In this document: positions 54,840 through 62,924 of the stretch, one piece after another
Layout: every line of letters starts with the position of its first letter
How positions within the stretch are numbered: position 1 is the first letter of the stretch
Source of the DNA: JANQGG01 sp964642175
GTDB lineage: Bacteria; Bacteroidota; Chlorobiia; Chlorobiales; Chloroherpetonaceae
NCBI GenBank assembly: GCA_964642175.1
Contig: CAZXOK010000001.1
Location: 744,001 to 808,000, forward strand
Direction: 5' to 3'
DNA: 64,000 nucleotides
Program-made: the position numbers and the translations under genes
Notes under the pieces: generated by a model
The model's input: only the letters and a program-made list of their open reading frames with translations
What the model was told of the DNA's origin: nothing
The model's database searches: none

Positions 54840-55412
54840 ATGGAAGAAACAAAACTTGATCTCTTAAAGGATTTAAATCTGACTCAGGATACTTATCAGG
54901 GATTGGAAAGTTTGGTTAAGGGAGAGCATAGATACATACGCGATCTACGCATAAATCTCAAAAATGCGCTAAATGCTCCTACTTTTGAATCTAAAAAGGA
55001 AGCCTATTTAATTGCTCTTTCTGTGGCAGTTAATGAAAAATCATTACCACTAATTCAGGCTTTTTCATCACTGGCTAAAAATGAAGGTGCAACAGACCAG
55101 GAGCTGGCAGAAAGTCAGTCCGTTGCCTCGTTACTGGCAAGCTTAAACGTGTTCTATCGGTTTAAGCATTTTTCAGATGATAAATCTTACGAGTCTATGC
55201 CGGCTGGTATTAAAATGTCTATCATGGCGCGTCCGGTTTTGGGTAAACCTCATTTTGAACTTATGTCTTTGGCCGTTAGTGCAGTTAATGGATGTGAAAC
55301 ATGCGTGGTTAATCACGAAAAATCGGTCAAAAGCCTTGGAATATCCAAAGAAAAAATATTCGATACCGTCAGATTGGCTGCTATAGTTAAAGGCGCCAGC
55401 GTACTATTTTAA
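54840..55412 (+). CDS. ahpD: AhpD-like alkylhydroperoxidase (carboxymuconolactone decarboxylase family)
   Basis: 190 residues, all helical. The active-site segment is FELMSLAVSAVNGCETCVVNH, given here in parts: E140, then C152 and C155 as CxxC, then H159. These are the residues of Mycobacterium AhpD, a thiol-disulfide protein that reduces AhpC using dihydrolipoamide through SucB and Lpd. The preceding gene is an AhpC of the matching type, and lpdA is elsewhere in this window. The function as the AhpC reductant is inferred from family and context. It is convergent with map across a shared terminator. Confidence 0.92.
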   Translation: MEETKLDLLKDLNLTQDTYQGLESLVKGEHRYIRDLRINLKNALNAPTFESKKEAYLIALSVAVNEKSLPLIQAFSSLAKNEGATDQELAESQSVASLLASLNVFYRFKHFSDDKSYESMPAGIKMSIMARPVLGKPHFELMSLAVSAVNGCETCVVNHEKSVKSLGISKEKIFDTVRLAAIVKGASVLF

Positions 55413-55447
55413 CGTAGAGGGTTTGTATAAACCCTTTATGACTATCA

Positions 55448-55474
55448 AAAAAGCCCTCTTCAAGAGGGCTTTTT
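55448..55474. terminator. Bidirectional terminator between ahpD and map
   Basis: AAGCCCTCTT (55451-55460) and AAGAGGGCTT (55462-55471) form a near-perfect palindrome flanked by A-run and T-run, so it works on both strands. Confidence 0.88.
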
Positions 55475-55490
55475 CAATTTTTGTTATCTG

Positions 55491-56390
55491 TCAAAACGAT
55501 TGAAACACGTTTTCCTTAACCGGCAGAACCTTGGATTGAGGAATTTTGGTCAGGATGTCACAAGCATGTTTGGTGATCATCAGGGTATGTTCAAAGTGAG
55601 CAGCCAACGTGCCGTCTTTTGAGAGGATCTCATCCCAGCCATAGTCGTTTTTGCCATCAAACCGGACTTTGCCAGAGGAACCCGAAGTCACCATCGGTTC
55701 AATGGCAATCACCATATTTTCAATAAGTACCTGACCGGTGCCTTTTCTTCCGGTATGGCTGATAAACGGTGGTTCGTGAACTTTATAACCTAAACCGTGC
55801 CCGCCCAGTTCAGTTACATTGCCAAACCCGCGGTTCAGGAGATAAGTACCTACAGCATGGCCAATATCGCCAACCCGGGCGCCATGCTTTAAAACAGAAA
55901 TACCCTGCTCAAGCGATTTTTTGGTAGCATCCAGAAGATTCCGTTTTTTTTGATGCACCTGGGTTTGTTGAAATTCTGTATCAGGTTGAATGTTGTCTTT
56001 ATAATCCTGTATAAAATGGGTTTTACAAGTTCGGTCGACCCCGTCTTCGGTAATGATATAAGTGATGGCCATATCTGTAAATAACCCCTTGTAATCCACT
56101 CCCAGATCCAGGCTTAAGACATCACCGGGTTTCAGAATTTTTTCCGGGAGACACAATCCATGTACCACCTCGTCATTCAGTGAAAAACACACAGCGTTAG
56201 GAAATCCGGAGTAACCCAGGAAACTGGGTTCAGCTTCGTAGCTGCGGATGAACTCGGTGCAGAATCGATCGATATCCGGAGCGCTGACCCCGGGTTTAAG
56301 CATTGGCTCCAAATGATAATAGGTTGAAGCCAGAATGTAGCCGCTGTAGCGAATAGACTCAATATCTTGTGGGTTGGTAATAACAGACAT
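55491..56390 (-). CDS. map: Methionine aminopeptidase type I
   Basis: 299 residues. The fold elements of type I MetAP are present: GYSGFPNAVCFSLNDEVVHG with the substrate-site His, LSLDLGVDYKGLFTDMA with two metal Asp, GGHGLGYKVHEPPFI with the metal His, MVIAIEPM and AAHFEHTLMIT with the two metal Glu. It removes the initiator Met from nascent proteins. It is about 40 residues longer than usual, owing to an insertion at about residues 113-155 (CKTHFIQDYKDNIQPDTEFQ and following). It lies 19 bases after proS on the same strand. Confidence 0.95.
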   Translation of the reverse strand: MSVITNPQDIESIRYSGYILASTYYHLEPMLKPGVSAPDIDRFCTEFIRSYEAEPSFLGYSGFPNAVCFSLNDEVVHGLCLPEKILKPGDVLSLDLGVDYKGLFTDMAITYIITEDGVDRTCKTHFIQDYKDNIQPDTEFQQTQVHQKKRNLLDATKKSLEQGISVLKHGARVGDIGHAVGTYLLNRGFGNVTELGGHGLGYKVHEPPFISHTGRKGTGQVLIENMVIAIEPMVTSGSSGKVRFDGKNDYGWDEILSKDGTLAAHFEHTLMITKHACDILTKIPQSKVLPVKENVFQSF

Positions 56391-56409
56391 AGCAAATGTT
56401 TAAATAATT

Positions 56410-57855
56410 CTAATAGGCTTTTGCAAAAACAACTTTCCCCTTTGAAGGGTTTCCGCTATAGATACACTTTCCGGGTTCATTGAGCTTGTAAGTGTTGCAA
56501 TAATCTTCATCTGTTGGAATAGACCGTATCGTAGCCTTGGTTTCTTCCTTGATTTTGGCTTCTGTTTCAGCACTTCCATCCCAATGCGCAATTACAAAAC
56601 CTTCTTCAACATAGCTCTTAAACTCTTCATAGGTCTCGGCCACTTTGGTTTTTTCTTTTCTCAGTGCCCTGGCTCGTTCAAACATAGAGTTTTGAATGTC
56701 TTGAAGTAAGGATTCAATCTTCAGGCTGAACGATTCATCGAGCGTGAGCGTGATCTTTTCAGAGGTGTCCCGTCTGGCGGCAACGCACTGATTGTTCTTA
56801 ATATCTCGCGGGCCGATTTCTATGCGTACCGGAATGCCTTGTAATTCGTATTCAGCAAATTTCCACCCCGGTGAATTATGCGGCGAGTCATCAACGAACG
56901 TCGGGATGTTTTTCTCTTCCAGTTGGGCTTTTAACTCATGGGCTTTGTCTAAGACCATGGATGTATCGCCTTTTAAAATAGGTACAATAACAACCGGGCG
57001 TGAAGCCAGTTTTGGCGGCAATACAAGACCTTTGTTGTCGGAATGCGCCATAATTAAGGCACCGATCAATCGGGTGGAAACACCCCAACTGGTTGCCCAG
57101 ACATAATCTAACTGGCCTTCCCTGGTTTGAAACTTGCAGTCGAAGGCTTTGGCAAAGTTTTGACCCAGGTGATGCGACGTGCCTGCCTGAAGGGCTTTGC
57201 CATCCTGCATCATGGCTTCTATGCAATAGGTATCAATGGCGCCTGCAAATCGTTCGGACTCTGTTTTTCGGCCAACAATTACGGGCATGGCCATGTATTC
57301 TTCGGCGAATTTCCGATAGACTTCAATCATTCGTAACACTTCCTCGGTGGCTTCTTCTTTTGTTGCATGTGCCGTATGGCCTTCCTGCCATAAAAACTCG
57401 GCTGTTCTTAAAAAGAGCCGTGTACGCATTTCCCAACGAAACACATTGGCCCACTGGTTAATCAAGATGGGCAGATCTCTGTAGGACTGGATCCATTTTC
57501 TGTAAGACGACCAGATGATGGTTTCTGATGTTGGACGAATAAATAATTTTTCCTGCAACTCCTGTCCGCCGCCATGAGTCACCACCGCACACTCAGGCGC
57601 AAATCCTTCAATATGATCGGCTTCTTTTTGAATAAAACTTTCAGGGATCAGTAACGGGAAGTAGGCATTCACATGCCCGGTAGCTTTAAACATGCCATCC
57701 AGCGCAGCCTGCATTTTTTCCCATATTGCGTAACCATTCGGCCGGATAACCATGCAGCCACGAACATCGGAGTAATCGGCCAGTTTAGCCGATCGAACAA
57801 TATCAATATACCACTGAGAGTAATCCTGGTCTTGAGGTGTAATTTTTTCAGCCAC
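56410..57855 (-). CDS. proS: Prolyl-tRNA synthetase (archaeal/eukaryotic-type)
   Basis: 481-residue class II synthetase. Motif 2 is in VFRWEMRTRLFLRTAEFLWQ, and TSETIIWSSYRKWI precedes it. The C-terminal anticodon-binding domain (VIVPILKGDTS) is followed by the extra zinc-like/C-terminal domain of the short ProS type, ending in YCNTYKLNEPGKC and a terminal Tyr. It lacks the INS editing domain of the long bacterial type. The start codon is GTG at 57855 with no clear ribosome-binding site. It is cotranscribed with map. Confidence 0.95.
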   Translation of the reverse strand: MAEKITPQDQDYSQWYIDIVRSAKLADYSDVRGCMVIRPNGYAIWEKMQAALDGMFKATGHVNAYFPLLIPESFIQKEADHIEGFAPECAVVTHGGGQELQEKLFIRPTSETIIWSSYRKWIQSYRDLPILINQWANVFRWEMRTRLFLRTAEFLWQEGHTAHATKEEATEEVLRMIEVYRKFAEEYMAMPVIVGRKTESERFAGAIDTYCIEAMMQDGKALQAGTSHHLGQNFAKAFDCKFQTREGQLDYVWATSWGVSTRLIGALIMAHSDNKGLVLPPKLASRPVVIVPILKGDTSMVLDKAHELKAQLEEKNIPTFVDDSPHNSPGWKFAEYELQGIPVRIEIGPRDIKNNQCVAARRDTSEKITLTLDESFSLKIESLLQDIQNSMFERARALRKEKTKVAETYEEFKSYVEEGFVIAHWDGSAETEAKIKEETKATIRSIPTDEDYCNTYKLNEPGKCIYSGNPSKGKVVFAKAY

Positions 57856-58011
57856 AGAAAAAAAATTAAGAGGTTTGCAAGTTAAGTGCCGGGTTGTTCC
57901 ACGGCAGAATGTCGGTATTAAAAAATATCAAACTTACACGATCAGGGCCTTAAAACCAATTTTTAGGCGTTTTTTTGCGCTAAGAAAATTGTTGCCGGAT
58001 CTATTCACGTC

Positions 58012-58689
58012 TTATAAACCCGATCCGGATTGTATAGCAGGCTTATAAGAAGGTGGAACCTGGTAGAGTTTCTTTGGTACGGATGTTTTAATCACCTGTT
58101 TTACCTGGCTTTGGAGGAACCTGCCACCGAATTGTTTTTGGATAATTTTGATGGGAAAACCGCTATAACCTTCTTTTTTTAGGATGCTCGCCAGGTTCAG
58201 TTTTGAAAGATTTAGAAGGCGATGTTGCACACTTTCGAACGTCTGAAAATCAAGAACATCTTTGGTAAGCCAAAGCTGAAGGGTATCACGCCGGGATCTG
58301 ATCTCCAGCTTTTGACAGGTGAAACCTTTAAGGGTTTCTGTGCCGAGCTTTTGAAGCTGATAAGATTTCCCGGATGAATTAAAGCGCCTGAGCTTTTGGA
58401 TATTGGATGTATTCATAACTGAAACGCTTCTGGTATTATGCATGAGCAGGTAAGCCTTATCGGGTATATCTGAAGGGACGATGTACGAGGTTTTAAGCGT
58501 GTTTGCTGTCTGAAATTGGTAGATAGACATGTCGGCACGCAGGCCATATTCAGAGACATACACATCGATATCACCATTAAACTCACTGGAACTTACACTC
58601 ATGAGTACTTTTCCTTCAAATGGTGATTTAGCCATAGATTGGCTATAGCTCATGAAAAATACGATCAGGGTAATTAATAATTTGAACAT
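58012..58689 (-). CDS. Secreted DUF4412-like protein
   Basis: 225 residues. A signal peptide (MFKLLITLIVFFMSYSQSMA) precedes a beta-rich domain with SPFEGKVLMSVSS, AYLLMHNTRSVSV and ETLKGFTCQKLEIRS, DTLQLWLTKDVLD, the pattern of DUF4412-type periplasmic proteins of this phylum. The C-terminal about 40 residues are basic and low in structure. No function is known for the family. It is a single gene on the minus strand, divergent from prmC. Confidence 0.75.
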   Translation of the reverse strand: MFKLLITLIVFFMSYSQSMAKSPFEGKVLMSVSSSEFNGDIDVYVSEYGLRADMSIYQFQTANTLKTSYIVPSDIPDKAYLLMHNTRSVSVMNTSNIQKLRRFNSSGKSYQLQKLGTETLKGFTCQKLEIRSRRDTLQLWLTKDVLDFQTFESVQHRLLNLSKLNLASILKKEGYSGFPIKIIQKQFGGRFLQSQVKQVIKTSVPKKLYQVPPSYKPAIQSGSGL

Positions 58690-58844
58690 AATTGAGTGCC
58701 GGTCTAATAGTATTTATGAAGATTGGTGTTAAAGTACGATAATCGATGTGGATGGTTCTATAATGCCATGTTTTTGGCCACAGAATAACTAAAAAAAAGA
58801 CATTTCGCCCCTAACAATAGTGATAGGGTTTTAAAAAAGCAGAA

Positions 58845-59771
58845 ATGAACTTAGATTTAGCCCCGAAAGATTTAATAAAGGTAAAAAAAAATATGGCAGA
58901 GTCAATTAAATGGGAAGTTCTTTCACTGATCCAGGTTACAACCCGGCATTTTCTTGAGAAACAGGTTGATGAAGCCCGTTTGCAGGTTGAGTATATGCTG
59001 GCTGATGTCTTGAACTTAAACCGGATGGATCTTTATCTGAATTTTGATCGTCCAATAACCCTGACCGAACTTGAGACATTCCGCACATACTGTAAGCGGA
59101 AATTAAACGGTGAACCGCTTCAGTACATTTTGGGAAACCAGGATTTTATGGGTTTATCCTTCAAAACAGATGCAAGGGGGTTAATTCCAAGACCGGAAAC
59201 CGAACTGATTATTGATGAGATTGTAAATATGGTTTCAGCAAAGAATATGGCAAGTCCCCGAATACTAGATATTGGCACAGGCTCAGGCTGTATAGCCATT
59301 ACGCTTGCAAAATTAATCCGGGACAGCCGTTTGTATGCTGTAGATGTATCCGATGAGGCTCTGGCGCTTGCGAAAGAAAATGCAGCACGATTAGGTATGT
59401 CGCATTCGGTACAATTCGAGTGTCTGGATGTATTAAACAGCACATTTCCAACATCATTCACCGAAGAATTTGATGTGATTGTATCAAATCCCCCGTATAT
59501 TCCGATCCGAGAAAAAAATGAGCTTCAGGTTGAAGTTCGCAAGTTCGAACCTTCTATTGCATTATTTGTTGAAGATGGCCTTGAGTTTTATCATAAAATT
59601 ACGAGTGATGCTAAAGATATGCTATCTTCCGGAGGTTTGCTTGTATTTGAAATACATTGCGAGGCAAAAGATGAGATAGAGTCTATATTAAATCAACATG
59701 AATTTAAGTCGGTAACATTTAAAAAAGATTATTCTGGATTATACAGGGTGGCATTAGCCGAAAAAAATTAA
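58845..59771 (+). CDS. prmC: Peptide chain release factor N5-glutamine methyltransferase
   Basis: 308 residues from the first ATG. An N-terminal helical domain (about 17-95, with LQVEYMLADVLNLNRMDLYL) is followed by a SAM methyltransferase domain with ILDIGTGSGCIAI and the catalytic NPPYIP. PrmC methylates the Gln of the GGQ motif in RF1 and RF2. The second ATG at 58893 would give 292 residues, nearer the family norm, and has an AAAGG site before it, so it may be the true start. The 3-hydroxyacyl-CoA dehydrogenase-like gene follows after 12 bases. Confidence 0.93.
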   Translation: MNLDLAPKDLIKVKKNMAESIKWEVLSLIQVTTRHFLEKQVDEARLQVEYMLADVLNLNRMDLYLNFDRPITLTELETFRTYCKRKLNGEPLQYILGNQDFMGLSFKTDARGLIPRPETELIIDEIVNMVSAKNMASPRILDIGTGSGCIAITLAKLIRDSRLYAVDVSDEALALAKENAARLGMSHSVQFECLDVLNSTFPTSFTEEFDVIVSNPPYIPIREKNELQVEVRKFEPSIALFVEDGLEFYHKITSDAKDMLSSGGLLVFEIHCEAKDEIESILNQHEFKSVTFKKDYSGLYRVALAEKN

Positions 59772-59783
59772 ACCCCTAAGGCT

Positions 59784-60977
59784 ATGAATTTAACCATTGG
59801 TATTGTTGGTGTTAAAAATGTAGGATTGTCGGTAGCTATATTGGCAGCACAATCCGGAGCAAACGTGATGATGTATGATGAGCATCCCTCACGACTGCAG
59901 CAAGCGCTTTTAAGAATAGACAAATCGCTCGAAAACCGGTTGTCGCTAGGCGCTATTGATCAGGAAAAAGCCAAAGCCATCAAGGATAAGATCACACCGC
60001 TTTCGACCATCAAGAGTTTAACCGTCTGTGATATTATTATTGAAGCGACTGAAGAAAACCTCGGTCGTAAGAAGCGAATTTTTAAAGAGCTTGATGAAGT
60101 AACCGATGATCATGTAATATTAGCCAGCTCAACACAAAGTGCCAGTATTACGGTGCTTTCATCCCAGTGTTTTTTTAAAAGCAGGGTTATCGGATCGCAT
60201 GTTGTTAATGCCACATCATCAAACGCGGTGGTGGAGATTGTTAAAGGTGTAGATACAACAACCGAAGTCATAGATAAAGCCACCTTTATATTCAGGTCGT
60301 TTTTTAAAAACGTACTGGTTACGCGCGAGTCGCCCGGGTTTGTTGTAAACCGTATTCTCAGTTCATTTTTTACTGAAGCAATTGCTGTTAATGAAGAAGG
60401 GACGGCTTCGTTTCAGGAGATTGATGCCATGATGCGCTCGGTTGGCGGTTTCCACCAGGGACCCTTTGAAATGATGGATTTTATAGGCATTGATTTATGT
60501 TATACCTCCATATTGGAATTGTACAACTCTTTCTTCCAGGAAGAGCGTTTTCGACCGAGTTTTCTTTTGAAAAGTCGCTTCGAAGCCGGTTATTACGGGC
60601 TGAAGACAGGCAAAGGGTTTTATGAATATAAGAACAATAATGATGCACCGAGAATGACCATTCGGCAAAGCGAGGTGGAATCATCAAGGCATTATTTTGA
60701 TGAAAATCATTCCGGCTTTTTCATGGTGAAACAAAGCATTTATGCGCGTATTATCTCGGTTGTCATAAATGAAGCGTTGTTTTGTGTTCAGGAAAATGTA
60801 GCCTCGGAAGGTGATATTGATATGGCCATGAAACTGGGAATGCGATTTCCAAGCGGACCAATTTTGTGGGGCAGAGAAATTGGTTTTGATATAATTAAAA
60901 AGATTTTAAATACACTGTTCAACGAATTTCATGATGCACGATACAAAACTTCACCTTTGCTGAACATCTACCAATAA
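59784..60977 (+). CDS. 3-hydroxyacyl-CoA dehydrogenase-like protein with altered dinucleotide motif
   Basis: 397 residues. The N-terminal Rossmann fold starts IGIVGVKNVGLSVAILAAQ. The usual GxGxxG is G9-V-K11-N-V-G14, with Lys for the middle Gly. The catalytic dyad is kept: H139 in VIGSHVVNA and E151 in VVEIVKG. The NP following the His is NA. Two copies of the helical C-terminal domain follow (SPGFVVNRILSSFF, and KQSIYARIISVVINEAL). The family oxidises 3-hydroxyacyl-CoA to 3-oxoacyl-CoA with NAD+. Two C-terminal domains are as in PaaH-like proteins. Its cofactor may differ. It is cotranscribed with prmC. Confidence 0.8.
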   Translation: MNLTIGIVGVKNVGLSVAILAAQSGANVMMYDEHPSRLQQALLRIDKSLENRLSLGAIDQEKAKAIKDKITPLSTIKSLTVCDIIIEATEENLGRKKRIFKELDEVTDDHVILASSTQSASITVLSSQCFFKSRVIGSHVVNATSSNAVVEIVKGVDTTTEVIDKATFIFRSFFKNVLVTRESPGFVVNRILSSFFTEAIAVNEEGTASFQEIDAMMRSVGGFHQGPFEMMDFIGIDLCYTSILELYNSFFQEERFRPSFLLKSRFEAGYYGLKTGKGFYEYKNNNDAPRMTIRQSEVESSRHYFDENHSGFFMVKQSIYARIISVVINEALFCVQENVASEGDIDMAMKLGMRFPSGPILWGREIGFDIIKKILNTLFNEFHDARYKTSPLLNIYQ

Positions 60978-61105
60978 AGGCTGACATATTTAACAACTTC
61001 AGGTGTGTCAAAAGTATCGTATCCTGAAAAGTCTGACAAAACTTCAATATACATTGCACACGTTTTTGGCGTTTTTTAAAGATTGTTATTCTGGCATAAA
61101 ATTTG

Positions 61106-62179
61106 ATGAAAAGATTATTGGGTGAGCTAAATGATCGGCAGCGCGAGGTATTAGCTCTTATCATACAAAACTTCATCCTGACAGCTAGTCCGGTGGGGTC
61201 GCGTTTTCTGTCCAAGCACTCAGATCTTGGTTTGTCCGACGCTACCATCAGAAATGTTATGGCTGATCTTGAAGACATGGGGTATGTGACACATCCGCAT
61301 ACCTCAGCTGGACGTCTGCCTACAGATAAAGGGTACCGGTTTTATGTGGACTCCATCATGAAAGTCAGCCGTTTAACTGCACCGGAGCGTTTGAAAATAG
61401 ATCACCGGATCAACCAGCTCTTTGATACCAATGCCGAGTCCAACGAGGTGTTCAGAGAATCTTCAAGAATACTTGGTAGTATTTCAAAACAACTTGGGAT
61501 TGTCCTTTCGCCGAAGTTTTCAGCCGGGGTGTTTGAAAAACTCGAAATTGTTACGCTTTCTTCCAATAAAATACTTGTGATATTGTCGGTCAAATCCGGT
61601 TTTGTCAAAACTATTATGCTGGAAGTAAAAACAGAAGTAAAGCGACAGAAAATAGATCCGTTGGTTTCACTGCTTAATGAACGACTATCGGGACTGACTC
61701 TTGAAGAGATCCGCCAGAGCTTCTCAGAACGAATATCAGGGTTGGATGATACCACGGGTTTATTAAGAGTCTTTATAGACTCTGCCGAACGTCTTTTTGA
61801 TGATCCTCCGCTGAACGACCGGATTCACATATCAGGGACCGACAACATTATTTTTCAGCCCGAATTTGAAAAACCCGAACGCATCCGCGGGATTGTTGAA
61901 ATGGTTGAAAATGAAAATGTGATTGTTCACCTGGTAGAGGATGCCACCAGTATAGAAAGCCATCTGGATGGTCGAGAGGATATTAAAATTATTATTGGCA
62001 AGGAAAACCGTGATAGTAAAATCAAAGACTGTAGCATTGTAACTGCGCAGTATGAAGTGGGTGATGTGATGGGTGTTATAGGCGTGATTGGCCCAACCCG
62101 AATGAATTACGGCAAAGTGGTTCGGATACTGGATTACATGGCCAAACGCTTATCCGACAAACTGATCACTTTGCGATAA
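61106..62179 (+). CDS. hrcA: Heat-inducible transcription repressor HrcA
   Basis: 357 residues from the ATG at 61106. The N-terminal winged helix has LNDRQREVLALIIQNFI, ASPVGSRFLSKHS, LSDATIRNVMADLEDMGYV and HTSAGRLPTDKGYRFYVD. A central dimerisation/GAF-like domain and the C-terminal DVMGVIGVIGPTRMNYGKVV end are typical. HrcA represses chaperone operons by binding CIRCE operators with help from GroEL. No CIRCE (TTAGCACTC-N9-GAGTGCTAA) was found in the 128 bases upstream. It heads the hrcA-grpE-dnaJ cluster. Confidence 0.96.
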   Translation: MKRLLGELNDRQREVLALIIQNFILTASPVGSRFLSKHSDLGLSDATIRNVMADLEDMGYVTHPHTSAGRLPTDKGYRFYVDSIMKVSRLTAPERLKIDHRINQLFDTNAESNEVFRESSRILGSISKQLGIVLSPKFSAGVFEKLEIVTLSSNKILVILSVKSGFVKTIMLEVKTEVKRQKIDPLVSLLNERLSGLTLEEIRQSFSERISGLDDTTGLLRVFIDSAERLFDDPPLNDRIHISGTDNIIFQPEFEKPERIRGIVEMVENENVIVHLVEDATSIESHLDGREDIKIIIGKENRDSKIKDCSIVTAQYEVGDVMGVIGVIGPTRMNYGKVVRILDYMAKRLSDKLITLR

Positions 62180-62217
62180 ACTCGTTTTATTAAACTAAAA
62201 AATGATTTTTAAGATTT

Positions 62218-62898
62218 ATGACTCAACAAAACAATCAAGACATTGCCTTAGATAATAACAAAGAAGAAAAGGATAAAGACTCCGTGCAAAGCTCCAGGCC
62301 AAAAGATACAAATAACCCTCAGCAGGCAGACCAAAAGAATCAGGAATCTGAATCTCAGGCAGAACCCCAAAAAACTGATACCCAGGAAAATGAAACTGCA
62401 TCTCAGGAAGCTGAAATTGAAAAAGAACCAACACCGGAAGAACGCATCGAATCCCTGACCCAGGAAGTCGGCTCCTTAAAGGATAAGCTACTGAGGCAAA
62501 TGGCCGAATTCGACAATTACAAGAAGCAAAAGGATCGAGAAATTGGAAATATCCGAAAGTTTGCCAGTGAAGGATTAATTGTAGAACTTCTTCCGGTAAT
62601 AGACGATGTGGAACGCGTGCTTCAAAATGCCGACAAATTTCTTCAAGATACACCTGAAGCCCAGGCTTATGTGGATGGGGTAAAACTGGTTCATCAAAAT
62701 TTATTAAAAGTTTTGGAATCCAAAGGTGTTGAACGCATCGAAGCTTTAGGCCAGCAATTTGATGTTGAATTTCATGAGGCGTTAAGCCAGATAGAAAAAG
62801 ACGGCGCTAATCCAGATGAGGTTGTTGAAGAATATGTGCCGGGATATAAAATGAATGACCGTGTTATCAGGCATGCAAAAGTAGTTGTAGCAAAGTAA
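62218..62898 (+). CDS. grpE: Nucleotide exchange factor GrpE
   Basis: 226 residues. The first about 80 residues are a charged Gln/Glu-rich coiled or disordered region. The long helix follows (RIESLTQEVGSLKDKLLRQMAEFDNYKK). The C-terminal beta domain has FDVEFHEALSQIEKD and GYKMNDRVIRHAKVVVAK. GrpE dimers release ADP from DnaK. The N-terminal tail is longer than in E. coli GrpE (197 residues). It lies 38 bases after hrcA and 26 before dnaJ. Confidence 0.96.
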   Translation: MTQQNNQDIALDNNKEEKDKDSVQSSRPKDTNNPQQADQKNQESESQAEPQKTDTQENETASQEAEIEKEPTPEERIESLTQEVGSLKDKLLRQMAEFDNYKKQKDREIGNIRKFASEGLIVELLPVIDDVERVLQNADKFLQDTPEAQAYVDGVKLVHQNLLKVLESKGVERIEALGQQFDVEFHEALSQIEKDGANPDEVVEEYVPGYKMNDRVIRHAKVVVAK

Positions 62899-62924
62899 AT
62901 TAGAAGATTTCCAAAAAAACATTC

